In this document: piece after piece, positions 1 through 8,627 of the stretch
How positions within the stretch are numbered: position 1 is the first letter of the stretch
Layout: every line of letters begins with the position of its first letter
Assembly: GCA_015295905.1 (NCBI GenBank)
Contig: DVEB01000142.1
Coordinates: 1 to 35,663, forward strand
Origin: Synechococcales cyanobacterium M55_K2018_004
Lineage (GTDB): Bacteria > Cyanobacteriota > Cyanobacteriia > Elainellales > Elainellaceae
Direction of reading: 5' to 3'
DNA length: 35,663 nucleotides
The notes under the pieces: model-generated
Databases searched by the model: none
What the model was told of the DNA's origin: nothing
Seen by the model: only the letters and a program-made list of their open reading frames with translations
Position numbers and translations under genes: made by a program

Positions 1-53
1 CGCGGGGTTGCCCGCAAAACGTATTGTCCTAACCTATGCGCGTAGCACTATAT
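1..53 (+). repeat. Element I, right half (copy a, cut by window edge)
   Basis: This matches the right half of the element I copies at 25425-25528 and 32340-32443. It has the GGGGTT...CAAAACG arm, the signature GTCCTAACCTATGCG at 26-40 and the terminal GCGCGTAGCACTATA. The left half would lie before base 1. No element II follows it within the window, unlike the other three loci. Confidence 0.8.
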
Positions 54-110
54 CCGGTGCAGTTTGAAAGACGGTGATGCTGTCTTACAGAAATTAACTC
101 TCAGGAATTG

Positions 111-145
111 AAAAAAGTGCGGTGCAATGCACCGCACTTTTTTTT
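111..145. terminator. Strong hairpin with A-tract and T-tract, bidirectional terminator candidate
   Basis: A perfect 15-bp stem (arms 111-125 and 129-143) closes on the 3-nt loop AAT. The arms start with six A and end in a run of T. This is the form of a factor-independent terminator readable from both strands. The gene it would serve on the left lies outside the window. Confidence 0.65.
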
Positions 146-289
146 ACTATGGCTGAGTAGACTCTCTTGAATAATGTGTGGGCGTACTGCATCCCCCCCG
201 TGCCGCTTGTCCTCAGCCCCCCTTTAGTGACTGTTGGTGGGGCACGTTTCGTAAAGGTCACATAGCAAAGGTCACATTAGAGTAGTGGT
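146..289. other. Spacer, no gene seen
   Basis: No convincing gene or promoter is seen here. The stretch holds a short imperfect tandem duplication at 253-280 (AAAGGTCACAT repeated with a 14-base period), of the kind seen in several other spacers in the window. Confidence 0.5.
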
Positions 290-402
290 ATGGCTGCTTG
301 CAGTGGTGGGGGCACGGCCCCCACTACTCAACCCATTAACCAGCGGGATCTTGTGAACGTGACTGGCTCTCATCAATATGAAAACCGCTATAGCGGTTTT
401 CA
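290..402 (-). repeat. Element III (copy a), possibly part of a head-to-head pair reaching 497
   Basis: The reverse complement aligns along its length with 22796-22906. Shared blocks include AGCGGTTTTCATA, TGATGAGAG, GCTGGTTAA and GCAAGCAGC. Inside it, GTGGTGGGGGC and GCCCCCACTAC (303-327) form a hairpin. Its outer end merges into a perfect 22-bp palindrome at 380-401. Beyond the palindrome, 391-497 on the plus strand has weaker resemblance to a second, opposite copy (TTTTCA, then TACAAG, and finally GCAAG followed by GCTATA). The second copy is tentative. Confidence 0.65.
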
Positions 403-510
403 CTGGGGTGAAGTACAAGGGGGATGGAGGCAGACCCTCCACGCAGGCGGCGATGTCCCTGCACCCCCGTATCTCCCTAGCGCAAGAAGCGCTATATACA
501 CCGTCAGAGT

Positions 511-1482
511 ATGCAGCATAAAACCGGAACACGTCTAAGGGCACTTTTTAGCACCATTGCGATCGCCTGTTCTCCTCTCATCCTGTTCTCGACTCTTGGT
601 TCCACCTCACCGACCTCGTCTGCCTCACTCTCACCGACCTCACTTCCCACTCCCCCTGAAACTCCCCCCCCCGAAACTACTCTTCAACGGATTGCCCGGA
701 CGGGCGTGATGAATGCGGGGACCCGCACCGACTCCAGCCCCTTCGCGTTCCAGGTGGCGGAGGGGCGTTTTCAGGGATTTGCGGTGGATTTGCTGGGGTT
801 AATTCACGACCGTGTTGAACAGGTGTTAGGACGCAACGTTCAGCTCAACTGGGTTCCCGTCACCGTCAACGAACGGTTTCTACAGGTACAGCGGGGACAG
901 GTTGACCTCGAATGTGCTGTTAGTAGCATTACACCGGGGCGATCGGCACAGATCGATTTCTCCCTCAGCTATTTCACGACAGGAACTCAGGTTTTAGTCG
1001 CTCGCAACTTTACGGTCAAGCAGAACGAATTTCGTATTGGGGTGATCCCTAACACCAGCAATGCGCTCACAGTTGAGACTCGACTGCGTAATGTGCGGTT
1101 GTTTTTCTTTGGCGATCGCTCTTCTGGATTTGCGGCCCTAGAAAACCGCAACATCGACGGTTTTGCCAGTGACGGCATTTTGCTCTACGGTCTGTTGCGT
1201 GTGCGAAACGCTGTGCAGCGTTACGAGATAACTCCGAATCCAACGATGGATGTCTCTCGATATGGCTGTATCTTGCCAAACAACGACCCCGAATTTCGCC
1301 AGCTTGTGAATCAAACTATTGAAGACCTGCTGCAAGGAATCCTAGATGGCAAGTCTCCCTACCTCCAGATCTTCGACACGTGGTTTGGCCCAGACGGATT
1401 TACGCCAATTCCCCGCGAACCCATTTTTCGGGAATTTCGCCGTACCCTCCAAGAAAATGGTCGGACGGAAGGGGTTCCCTAA
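511..1482 (+). CDS. Family 3 extracellular solute-binding protein (amino-acid ABC transporter type)
   Basis: This 323-residue protein resembles periplasmic binding proteins of the PBPb/SBP_bac_3 fold, which usually deliver polar amino acids to an ABC permease. The N-terminus has basic residues and then a hydrophobic stretch (about residues 10-35), consistent with a signal peptide. A Ser/Thr/Pro-rich linker follows. The two-lobe domain then starts near TLQRIARTGVMNAGTR and includes FQGFAVDLLGLI, a segment ending DFSLSYFTTGTQVLV, and NIDGFASDGILLYGL. No permease or ATPase gene is adjacent, so it is either an orphan subunit or uses a transporter encoded elsewhere. The start at 511 has only a weak AGAG upstream and is the first in-frame ATG. 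The ligand cannot be told from the sequence. Confidence 0.85.
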   Translation: MQHKTGTRLRALFSTIAIACSPLILFSTLGSTSPTSSASLSPTSLPTPPETPPPETTLQRIARTGVMNAGTRTDSSPFAFQVAEGRFQGFAVDLLGLIHDRVEQVLGRNVQLNWVPVTVNERFLQVQRGQVDLECAVSSITPGRSAQIDFSLSYFTTGTQVLVARNFTVKQNEFRIGVIPNTSNALTVETRLRNVRLFFFGDRSSGFAALENRNIDGFASDGILLYGLLRVRNAVQRYEITPNPTMDVSRYGCILPNNDPEFRQLVNQTIEDLLQGILDGKSPYLQIFDTWFGPDGFTPIPREPIFREFRRTLQENGRTEGVP

Positions 1483-1528
1483 CCTATATCCAATCTATGC
1501 TGGAGCAGGATTAGGCGAAATACCAAAT

Positions 1529-2566
1529 CTACACCGGCTTCGAGCAGTTGAGCCGACGGGCAAACTGCTGAGACTTTAAGCCATACTCGATCGCCTCCAG
1601 AATCCGAATCACCCCCGTGGTGTTAATCATTTCAGGACTTTTGCCGGCTCGTTCTGCTGCTTGCAAAGCCTTCTCAGTCAGTTTATGACTGGTATATCCT
1701 GTCATCACTAAAATCAAGTCTGCACTGGAAATATGGCTCTCGGCCTGCTCAGCAATCTGCGGCCCGGCCTGAGCCGTACACCAAATCAATGTCACATTGG
1801 CATCGCGCAGACGATTACGAACCGCCGTCTCTAGTCGATCATGCCCGCCAAAAATGACCACCTTGCCCTCTAGCTGGGCATAGGGGTTGGGGCGCTTCTC
1901 GGACGTACGGTGTCGCACACGCGGCTGCACATCGGGGCTACGTTCAACTCTGGCGCGGTTTTCCAGCGCTTTGTTATAGATGAAATTCAGCGTTTGCTCG
2001 TGTGTCCCCCGCAACCGGGCGACTGGGCCTTCTTCACTGTTGGCATTAATTTGAGCAATTAACGCTTCAACGACCTCTTCTAGCGCGCCAATGGCTTTCA
2101 GGTCGGCCATATAGCCACGAATGGCAACCGCTGCATCCGTTGCACTGTAAAAATCTTGCTGTTCGCGGATCATGTCCAAGATGTCATCCTTGAGCGCATG
2201 ACGCCAGCGAGCAGCCTGCTCTGCCAACCGTTCGTCGAGTAATCGCTCTTCATTGAGAATGACCTGACGGTCTACCAGTTGGGTGGCCAGTTGGGGGGCA
2301 TCCTCAAGCTTTTGTCGCAGTTCTGCGGCCTTATCTTCTAGTTTGCGACGGGTGACACTATCACTAAAATCGTTTGGGTCAAACTGCGACAGCATCTGCT
2401 CAGTTTGTTCTAATAATGGCTTCAGACGTTTTTGGATTTCGATTATTTTTTGCTGAATTTGTTCATCACGTTGCTGTTGTAATTTTTTTTCTTCGAGTTC
2501 TATCTTTGCCAGTGACAGCAAATCCTGAACTGAAGATTCAATATCATCCAGTTCTGTATAGTCCAT
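1529..2566 (-). CDS. DUF2325 domain protein with N-terminal coiled coil
   Basis: This is a 345-residue soluble protein. Residues 1-110 are rich in Glu, Gln, Lys and Leu and should form a long coiled coil. The C-terminal 100 residues match the DUF2325 pattern: a beta strand KVVIFGGHDRLETAVRNRL, a second strand VTLIWC, then ADLILVMTGYTSHKLTEKA. That resembles a small Rossmann-like domain. The function of the family is not established. The ATG at 2566 follows AGGA at about five bases, a reasonable ribosome binding site. It is transcribed away from the aldo/keto reductase across a 384-bp spacer full of short tandem duplications. Its 3-prime end faces the solute-binding protein gene. Confidence 0.75.
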   Translation of the reverse strand: MDYTELDDIESSVQDLLSLAKIELEEKKLQQQRDEQIQQKIIEIQKRLKPLLEQTEQMLSQFDPNDFSDSVTRRKLEDKAAELRQKLEDAPQLATQLVDRQVILNEERLLDERLAEQAARWRHALKDDILDMIREQQDFYSATDAAVAIRGYMADLKAIGALEEVVEALIAQINANSEEGPVARLRGTHEQTLNFIYNKALENRARVERSPDVQPRVRHRTSEKRPNPYAQLEGKVVIFGGHDRLETAVRNRLRDANVTLIWCTAQAGPQIAEQAESHISSADLILVMTGYTSHKLTEKALQAAERAGKSPEMINTTGVIRILEAIEYGLKSQQFARRLNCSKPV

Positions 2567-2950
2567 ATTTCCTACTAATCAACTAATTTTGCCGAGAAAA
2601 ATTTAACTGGAATGCATCAATTGCACCTGAACAGACCACCTGAACAGACAATAGGGGCAATACTCAAGACAGCAAGTCTTTGAGCCTTCAATTTGAGTCT
2701 TCCAGTCATTCAGTGATTGACTCCTGTTCTATTATTGCTACTTTTGTAAGAGATGCGTGTAAGAGGCGCATGGAGCCATCCCCAATGCAACCAGACAAAA
2801 TAACCAGACAAAATAACTAGTAGAGCAGGTTCAAATTCCTTAGTGCCTGCTCTGAGGTGATATGCGCCGGGCCGCATCACCGAAACTTGCAAATGGTGCA
2901 AGATGTGAGTGGTCTGAGATTCTGAGATTAAGTAATAATGCAACCCTCCT
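2567..2950. other. 384-bp divergent spacer with stacked short tandem duplications
   Basis: No gene is seen. It contains CACCTGAACAGAC twice in tandem (2624-2649) and AACCAGACAAAAT twice (2789-2814). It also has 13-base-period pairs at 2679-2704 (11 of 13 identical) and 2745-2770 (10 of 13), and TCTGAGAT twice (2913-2928). An 8-bp stem (2822-2829 with 2846-2853) and a short ATGCG/CGCAT inverted repeat (862-877 past base 2000) follow. The divergent promoters of both neighbours must lie here, but none stands out. Confidence 0.7.
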
Positions 2951-4132
2951 ATGCAATATCGTCGATTTGGACGCACAGAATTATTGATGCCGGTGTTCTC
3001 GTGTGGGGGCATGCGCTACCAGTACAAATGGCAGGATGTTCCAGACTCCGAGATTTCCCAGGATAGCCAAAAAAACCTGGAAGCGACGATCTATCGAGCC
3101 ATCGATGCTGGCATCACTCACATCGAAACTGCGCGGGGCTACGGAACATCCGAAGTGCAGTTAGGGCGAGTGTTGCCTCGCTTACCGCGAGAAAACCTTA
3201 TCGTACAGACGAAAGTGGCTCCAGTCGAAGATGCCGAGGAATTTCGGAGGACAGTGGAACAGTCTCTGGCAAATTTACGGTTGGATTACGTTGATTTACT
3301 AGCGCTACACGGGGTCAATACTTCTGAGTTGTTGGATTATACCATTAGGCCACGGGGGTGTCTTGAAGTGGCGAGACAGTTTCAGGCGCAGGGGCGAGTG
3401 CGGTTCATTGGTTTTTCTACCCATGCCCCGACCGATGTAATTGTTAGGGCGATCGCCACCGACCAGTTTGATTACGTCAATCTGCACTGGTACTACATCA
3501 ACCAGCGCAACTGGCCCGCTATTGCAGCCGCCACCCAACACGATATGGGGGTTTTCATCATCAGCCCCTCTGACAAGGGGGGAATGCTCTACAGCCCACC
3601 TCAAAAGTTGGTAGACCTGTGCGCGCCCCTCAGCCCGATTGTGTTCAACAACCTGTTTTGCCTCAGCCACCCACAGGTGCATACCCTCAGCATTGGCGCT
3701 GCCCGCCCCTCAGACTTCGACGAACATCTGAAGACCCTACCCTTGCTGGATCAGGCGTCAGAGATTTTGCCTGCCATTCTAGAACGTCTAGAGAACGAAG
3801 CAATCCGCTGTCTGGGGGAGGACTGGTATAAGACCTGGGAGATTGGCTTACCTAGCGTGGAGGAAACGCCTGGCCACATTAATATTCGCTCCATTCTCTG
3901 GCTGCGAAACCTGGCGTTGGCTTACGATCTAGTGGACTATGCCAAAGCCCGCTATGGGATGTTGGGCAATGCTAGCCACTGGTTCCCTGGGGAAAAGGCG
4001 ACCCATCTTGACCAACTCGACTTGCGCGATTGTTTGAGCCGCAGCCCCCACGCAGAGAAAATTCCGGCACTGCTACGGGAGGCTCACAACCTGCTAGTGG
4101 GTGAGGAACGCCAGCGGTTGTCTCAGGCCTGA
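2951..4132 (+). CDS. Aldo/keto reductase
   Basis: This is a 393-residue NAD(P)H-dependent oxidoreductase of the AKR TIM-barrel superfamily. The barrel occupies about residues 1-265 and starts with MQYRRFGRTEL. The catalytic tetrad positions read Glu59 (in HIETARGYG, where Asp is usual), Tyr64, Lys88 (VQTKVAP) and His120 (LLALHGVN). The remaining 130 residues are helical. In some related reductases this region carries a 4Fe-4S cluster, but no CxxCxxC cluster is visible here. The upstream sequence has no clear ribosome binding site. The substrate is unknown. The family call is firm because the tetrad and barrel blocks are in order. Confidence 0.88.
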   Translation: MQYRRFGRTELLMPVFSCGGMRYQYKWQDVPDSEISQDSQKNLEATIYRAIDAGITHIETARGYGTSEVQLGRVLPRLPRENLIVQTKVAPVEDAEEFRRTVEQSLANLRLDYVDLLALHGVNTSELLDYTIRPRGCLEVARQFQAQGRVRFIGFSTHAPTDVIVRAIATDQFDYVNLHWYYINQRNWPAIAAATQHDMGVFIISPSDKGGMLYSPPQKLVDLCAPLSPIVFNNLFCLSHPQVHTLSIGAARPSDFDEHLKTLPLLDQASEILPAILERLENEAIRCLGEDWYKTWEIGLPSVEETPGHINIRSILWLRNLALAYDLVDYAKARYGMLGNASHWFPGEKATHLDQLDLRDCLSRSPHAEKIPALLREAHNLLVGEERQRLSQA

Positions 4133-4267
4133 GGTGTGGTGTTGGGGGGGCACTGTCCGATGCCGATGCCGAGTCAACGATGACGAAGGGGCTGACGAAA
4201 AATCTCTTGCGATCTGCCGCCCCAAACCCCTTATAGTATTGGGAGTTACTGAAAAGCTTAAGTAATC

Positions 4268-5455
4268 GTGAAAGCCATCACCCTGCTTGGTTCAACCGGC
4301 TCCATCGGTACCCAAACCCTCGATATTGTCCGTGAGTGTCCTGACCAGTTCCGAGTGGTGGGGCTGGCCGCAGGTCGCAATGCGACGTTGTTTGCTCAGC
4401 AAATTCGGGAGTTTCGTCCTGAAATCGCTGCCATCTGCGATGAGAGCCAGTTGACGGCGGTGCAAGAGGCGATCGCAGACCTCGACAAGCCCCCCATCTT
4501 GCTGGCTGGGGAGGCAGCGATCGCAGAGGTCGCACGCTACGGCGACGCTGAAGCCGTCGTTACTGGCATCGTCGGCTGTGCTGGGTTGATGCCCACCATT
4601 GCTGCCATCACGGCCGGGAAAGATATCGCCCTGGCCAACAAAGAAACCCTGATTGCGGGTGGTCCCGTTGTCCTGCCACTGGTGCAGCAGCATGGCGTCA
4701 AACTGCTACCTGCAGACTCAGAACATTCTGCGATTTTTCAGTGTCTCCAAGGAGTCCCTGAGGGTGGGCTGCGCCGCATCTTGCTGACTGCATCCGGTGG
4801 TGCCTTTCGTGACCTACCTGTGGAAAAACTGGCGACGGTGAAGGTGGCCGATGCCCTGAAGCACCCCAACTGGACGATGGGCCGCAAGATTACCATTGAC
4901 TCTGCCACGCTGATGAACAAGGGACTGGAAGTCATCGAAGCCCACTTCCTGTTTGGCCTAGACTACGACTTTATTGAGATTGTTATCCATCCCCAGAGCA
5001 TTATTCACTCGTTGATTGAACTGCAAGACACCTCTGTCCTCGCACAACTGGGTCTGCCCGATATGCGGCTGCCCCTCCTCTACGCCCTCTCCTATCCGGA
5101 ACGCATCCCAACCAGTTGGGAACGGCTCAATCTCCTAAAGTGTGGTGACCTCACCTTCCGCGCGCCAGATCACAAGAAATATCCCTGTATGCAACTGGCC
5201 TATGCTGCCGGACGGGCTGGTGGTTCCATGCCTGCGGTGCTGAATGCCGCCAACGAGCAGGCTGTCGATCTGTTCCTGCGGGAACAGATTGCCTTCCTCG
5301 ATATCCCCCGCTTGATTGAGACGGTGTGCGATCGCCACCATCCCCACAATCGCAGCCAACCCACCCTAGAAGATATCATCGAAGCAGACCGCTGGGCACG
5401 GCAAGAAGTGCTGGCTGCTCAGGAAAAATTGCCCCAGGCCGCCACTGTCGCTTAA
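4268..5455 (+). CDS. dxr: 1-deoxy-D-xylulose 5-phosphate reductoisomerase
   Basis: Dxr converts 1-deoxy-D-xylulose 5-phosphate to MEP with NADPH. This is the committed step of the plastid/cyanobacterial isoprenoid pathway that supplies carotenoids, the phytyl tail of chlorophyll and quinone tails. The 395-residue length is normal. The NADPH-binding loop [16 protein letters not shown] is at the N-terminus. The metal and substrate motifs follow: [33 protein letters not shown], then [21 protein letters not shown]. The start is GTG at 4268, which places the nucleotide-binding strand at the expected distance. The gene follows the aldo/keto reductase by 135 bp. A small membrane protein gene lies 69 bp downstream. 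Confidence 0.97.
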   Translation: MKAITLLGSTGSIGTQTLDIVRECPDQFRVVGLAAGRNATLFAQQIREFRPEIAAICDESQLTAVQEAIADLDKPPILLAGEAAIAEVARYGDAEAVVTGIVGCAGLMPTIAAITAGKDIALANKETLIAGGPVVLPLVQQHGVKLLPADSEHSAIFQCLQGVPEGGLRRILLTASGGAFRDLPVEKLATVKVADALKHPNWTMGRKITIDSATLMNKGLEVIEAHFLFGLDYDFIEIVIHPQSIIHSLIELQDTSVLAQLGLPDMRLPLLYALSYPERIPTSWERLNLLKCGDLTFRAPDHKKYPCMQLAYAAGRAGGSMPAVLNAANEQAVDLFLREQIAFLDIPRLIETVCDRHHPHNRSQPTLEDIIEADRWARQEVLAAQEKLPQAATVA

Positions 5456-5524
5456 GCTGCCTAAAATCCCCAACCCACGATCTAACCCCCAGCATCCAAC
5501 CTTCCAAATGCCCTAACCCCTCCT

Positions 5525-5935
5525 ATGTATAATCCCTTGCAACAACTCAAACGGCTTCCTTGGTTAACGTTGCTTCAGGTTGCGGCTTTAGCGGTTGTTG
5601 CAATCACTCTGCTGGAAGGACTGCTGCTGCTCGGTTACGGCTCGGTGCCGCTACTACAACGGATGTTGCAGCTTCTATTCTCGCCGCCGCTCGATATTTT
5701 GATGGTGGTGCTGGTGAGTGGGGCGTTGGGCGCGATCGCTGTTTTCTTTCTAGAGCAATTGAAGCGAGATATCTACATCACCACAGGGGTGTTGTGGGCA
5801 CTGGTACCTTGCCTGATCCTGTGGATCTTGCTGCGGGGATTCCTCCCTATTCCGGCTCTGATTAGTCCCAACCAGACCTCCCTGATCGGCATCGTGCTCG
5901 GCATTTTCATGTATGGTCGCAAGTATTGGCGCTAG
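5525..5935 (+). CDS. Small multi-pass membrane protein, function unknown
   Basis: This 136-residue, very hydrophobic protein has about four predicted membrane segments: near residues 15-38, 53-76, 84-105 and 111-130. The loops are short, with some basic residues (LKRLP, EQLKRD, GRKYWR). I do not recognise a characterised family; it looks like a conserved hypothetical cyanobacterial membrane protein. It follows dxr on the same strand by 69 bp and could be co-transcribed. Its TAG stop overlaps the stop of the convergent dihydroorotase-like gene in the shared tetramer CTAG at 5932-5935. The ATG at 5525 has no strong ribosome binding site. Confidence 0.65.
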   Translation: MYNPLQQLKRLPWLTLLQVAALAVVAITLLEGLLLLGYGSVPLLQRMLQLLFSPPLDILMVVLVSGALGAIAVFFLEQLKRDIYITTGVLWALVPCLILWILLRGFLPIPALISPNQTSLIGIVLGIFMYGRKYWR

Positions 5936-7287
5936 GAACCAAACCGGAGTGCCTGTCCCCGCACATCTGTATTGAGTTTGCCGTGGTCGTAAACTACCTG
6001 ACCGCCCACGATAGTCACCACCGGGAATCCTGTGAGTTCCCAGCCCTCAAATGGACTCCAGCCACACTTTGTCTGCAGTTCTTCCCGTCGCACTGGTCGG
6101 TAGGTGTTGAGGTCTACTAGCACCAGATCGGCGTCGTAGCCAGGGGCAATGATGCCCTTGTTGGGAATCTGATAGCCCTTCGCCACAGCAGTAGACATCC
6201 AGTTAGCAACCTGGGCCACGGTGCAGCGTCCCTTCATCGCCTGGGTCAGCATCAGGGGCAGGGACGTTTCCACACCGGGCATTCCCGAAGGCGTGTGGGG
6301 ATAGCCTTTGGCCTTTTCTTCCAGGGTGTGGGGGGCGTGGTCGGTGGCGATGAAGTCGATGACGCCATCCAACAGGGCTTGCCAGAGGATCTCGTTGTCT
6401 CTGGGCGATCGCAAGGGTGGGTTCATTTGGGCCAACGTGCCGATCGTCTTGTAGGCATCTGTATTCAGGAGGAGGTGCTGCGGCGTCACCTCTGCGGTCA
6501 CCCAGGCAGGTTTGTCCTGGCGCAATAGTTCGGCCTCTTCTCCGGTGGATAGGTGCAGGATGTGGAGCCGGCGCTGATATTTTTTGGAGAGGGCTAGCGC
6601 TCGCTGGGTTGCCATCAGCGCTGCTTGGTTGTCCTGAATGACGGAATGGATCGCAGGGTCAGTTTCGTCGGCAAACTGGGCGCGGCGCTCGCGCAGTCGC
6701 TTCATGTCCTCCGCGTGGACAGCAATCAGGCGATTTTCATAATTCGGGTCAGACAGGTCGCGGTAGAAGATGCGGTCGAGCACTGCGTCGTCATCGACCA
6801 ACAGCGGGCCATGCATCGACCCCATAAAGACTTTGATACCACAGACCGGATTAGCGGTTCGCAAGTCTGGCAAGTTCTCAGCCGTCGCGCCAATAAAGAA
6901 TCCATAGTTGACCAGACATTTTTCAGCGGCGCGACGGAGTTTGTCATCCAGTGCGGCCTGGGTAATGGTCAAAGGCTTTGTGTTGGGCATTTCTAGAAAC
7001 GAGGTCACGCCTCCCTTGGCGCAGGCACAGGAGGCGGTGAACAGGTCTTCTTTATGTTCCAGTCCGGGTTCGCGGAAATGCACTTGGGGGTCGATCACGC
7101 CTGGCAACAAAGTTAGCCCCGTTGCGTCAATTTCTGGCAGGTCGGCTGAGGGGGCGATCGCCCCTGCTGCTGTGACCTGTAAAATTTGCCCATCCCGCAC
7201 CTCCACATCCCCTGGAGAGATAGTTCCATCGGGGTGGAGAACTTGGGCGTTGCGAATCAGGAGCGATCGCCTATTCATTTCACTCAT
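5932..7287 (-). CDS. pyrC: Dihydroorotase-like amidohydrolase (PyrC class I type)
   Basis: Dihydroorotase cyclises N-carbamoyl-aspartate to dihydroorotate in pyrimidine synthesis. The 451-residue product has the amidohydrolase pattern: LLPGVIDPQVHFREPG (Asp66 to His70), a KGGVTSFLEMPNT strand, HAEDMKRL, RRLHILHLSTGEEAEL, and the catalytic Asp in FIATDHAPHT. The metal site normally reads D-x-H-x-H, but here it is D-P-Q-V-H, so the first His is Gln68. The annotation is therefore less certain than overall similarity suggests; it may be a variant or non-catalytic form. I start it at ATG 7287, because a longer reading frame begins with TTG at 7308 and adds nothing recognisable. It converges on the small membrane gene, sharing CTAG at the stops. 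Confidence 0.82.
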   Translation of the reverse strand: MSEMNRRSLLIRNAQVLHPDGTISPGDVEVRDGQILQVTAAGAIAPSADLPEIDATGLTLLPGVIDPQVHFREPGLEHKEDLFTASCACAKGGVTSFLEMPNTKPLTITQAALDDKLRRAAEKCLVNYGFFIGATAENLPDLRTANPVCGIKVFMGSMHGPLLVDDDAVLDRIFYRDLSDPNYENRLIAVHAEDMKRLRERRAQFADETDPAIHSVIQDNQAALMATQRALALSKKYQRRLHILHLSTGEEAELLRQDKPAWVTAEVTPQHLLLNTDAYKTIGTLAQMNPPLRSPRDNEILWQALLDGVIDFIATDHAPHTLEEKAKGYPHTPSGMPGVETSLPLMLTQAMKGRCTVAQVANWMSTAVAKGYQIPNKGIIAPGYDADLVLVDLNTYRPVRREELQTKCGWSPFEGWELTGFPVVTIVGGQVVYDHGKLNTDVRGQALRFGS

Positions 7288-7377
7288 AATTGCAGTCCAA
7301 AATGCCAAAAGATCAATTTATCGCTAGAGTTGGAGATGCATCGGTTAGAGCAATAAATGTTAGGCTATCGATACAAT

Positions 7378-7403
7378 AAGTCGTTAGAGAAAGTCGTTAG
7401 AGA
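7378..7403. repeat. Perfect 13-bp tandem duplication
   Basis: AAGTCGTTAGAGA occurs twice with no gap in the spacer between the dihydroorotase-like gene and lepB. It is one of several duplications in the window with a unit of exactly 13 bases. Confidence 0.9.
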
Positions 7404-7507
7404 CTCATGACTGAACTGCAGTGAAGGGAGACTGGCGCCAAATCAGTAGAGTTGGCTCTTCTCTTCACCCAACCCCTCCAAGCCATTGTTTCGCTCTGAA
7501 GTCAAAC

Positions 7508-8191
7508 ATGTCCGATCAAATCGACCCTACTCCCCAACCTGATGCCCAACCTCCTCAAGGGTTGCCTGCGGAACCACTGTCCACGAGCGTCCCCAAGGCT
7601 GCAAATGGTGGGGGCATATCATCCGCATCACAACGACCCGCCGACAATCCCTGGGTTGAAGGACTGAAGACCATTGGGGTGAGCATAGTGTTGGCGTTGG
7701 GCATCCGCACCTTTGTAGCCGAGGCTCGTTACATCCCCTCTGGCTCCATGCTACCAACTCTAGAGATCAACGATCGCCTGATTGTTGAAAAGGTCAGCTA
7801 CCTGTTTCAAAGTCCCAACCGAGGAGACATCATTGTCTTTGTGCCGCCTGACCAGTTAAACCAGCGCAGCTTCAAAGACGCCTTTATTAAGCGGGTGATT
7901 GGTCTACCAGGAGAGAAAATCCAGGTAAAAAATGGCCAGGTCTTTATCAACGACCAACCCTTGACAGAAAACTATCTGGAGTCTCCCCCGGACTATGAAT
8001 GGGGGCCAGAGATCGTTCCAGCGAACTCTTATCTCGTTCTGGGGGATAATCGTAACAACAGTTTTGACAGTCACTTCTGGGGCTTTGTGCCACGCGAAAA
8101 CATTATTGGGCGGGCAGCAGTGCGCTTCTGGCCCCCCAACCGCATTGGGGGTATCGGACCAGAGCCACCTTATCAGACACAGGGCCAGTAG
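7508..8191 (+). CDS. lepB: Signal peptidase I
   Basis: Type I signal peptidase removes signal peptides from exported proteins at the outer face of the plasma or thylakoid membrane. From ATG 7508 the product is 227 residues. A Pro/Gln/Ser-rich cytoplasmic tail (1-48) leads to one membrane segment (about 53-70). The catalytic Ser80 lies in [11 protein letters not shown], and the general-base Lys128 lies in [11 protein letters not shown]. The C-terminal box [19 protein letters not shown] is intact. A frame extension to GTG 7421 is open, but its first 29 residues look like non-coding sequence, so I prefer 7508. Just after the stop, CAGTAGGTTAAA is repeated at 8186-8197 and 8202-8213, the first copy overlapping the end of the gene. 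Confidence 0.95.
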   Translation: MSDQIDPTPQPDAQPPQGLPAEPLSTSVPKAANGGGISSASQRPADNPWVEGLKTIGVSIVLALGIRTFVAEARYIPSGSMLPTLEINDRLIVEKVSYLFQSPNRGDIIVFVPPDQLNQRSFKDAFIKRVIGLPGEKIQVKNGQVFINDQPLTENYLESPPDYEWGPEIVPANSYLVLGDNRNNSFDSHFWGFVPRENIIGRAAVRFWPPNRIGGIGPEPPYQTQGQ

Positions 8192-8270
8192 GTTAAAAAG
8201 GCAGTAGGTTAAACGACAGTTTTCGGCGGCGGCAATCCCCCCAGGCGGGTTCACACGGCTTACCCACTCA

Positions 8271-8363
8271 CAGGCGTTGCTGATTTAAGCAATGATTGTT
8301 TGAGTGAGGGGCGCACGGAGTGCGCCCCTCACTCAAACAATCATCTTTGGATTAAGCAACGCC
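8271..8363. mobile_element. MITE-like palindromic insertion with 8-bp flanking duplication
   Basis: A perfect 24-bp inverted repeat (8292-8315 and 8321-8344, loop CGGAG) sits inside shorter terminal inverted repeats GGCGTTGCT (8273-8281) and AGCAACGCC (8355-8363). CCCACTCA lies directly on both sides (8263-8270 and 8364-8371), as expected for a target-site duplication. No transposase is encoded, so this would be a non-autonomous element. The hairpin could also end lepB transcription before ureA. Confidence 0.7.
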
Positions 8364-8627
8364 CCCACTCATGTGTCGCCTACCACGGGTCGCCTACAAG
8401 TATGAAGAAAACGGAAAAGAGGACAAAAATCTGGCGCTTGACCTGGAGAATACTGTAACTGTCCTTTCGCTGCTCATCTTCTGAGAACATCGCTGGACGA
8501 GTATCCACTACCCGGCTGAGAGCCGGGGTAATGTCCAGTCGGGGTTCCTGGGCCGTTGTTCTGTGCCTGGTATTCCTGTTCGATGAGATGGATCGATGAA
8601 GATGGGCAAGTTTCCCAAATGTCGCCT
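8364..8627. promoter_or_regulatory. Leader region of ureA with nested stem-loop
   Basis: No gene is seen here. CTGGAC (8493-8498) and GTCCAG (8533-8538) enclose an inner hairpin CCCGGCT/AGCCGGG (8511-8527), giving a possible structured leader about 90 bases before ureA. TTGACC near 8438 followed by weak A/T-rich hexamers could be a promoter. No GTA-N8-TAC NtcA site was found, although urease genes are often nitrogen-controlled. Confidence 0.35.

Noticed and set aside
1-53. tRNA or small RNA gene at the left edge, suggested by paired arms
   Set aside because: The same sequence recurs at 25.5, 32.4 and 35.5 kb as element I and lacks tRNA conserved bases.
2624-2928. CRISPR-like array in the divergent spacer
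   Set aside because: The repeats are unrelated 8- and 13-base pairs in direct contact, with no constant repeat, no spacers and no cas genes.
8364-8627. NtcA site or glutamine (glnA-type) riboswitch before ureA
   Set aside because: No GTA-N8-TAC was found, and the conserved glnA-motif core is not visible; only a generic nested stem is seen.
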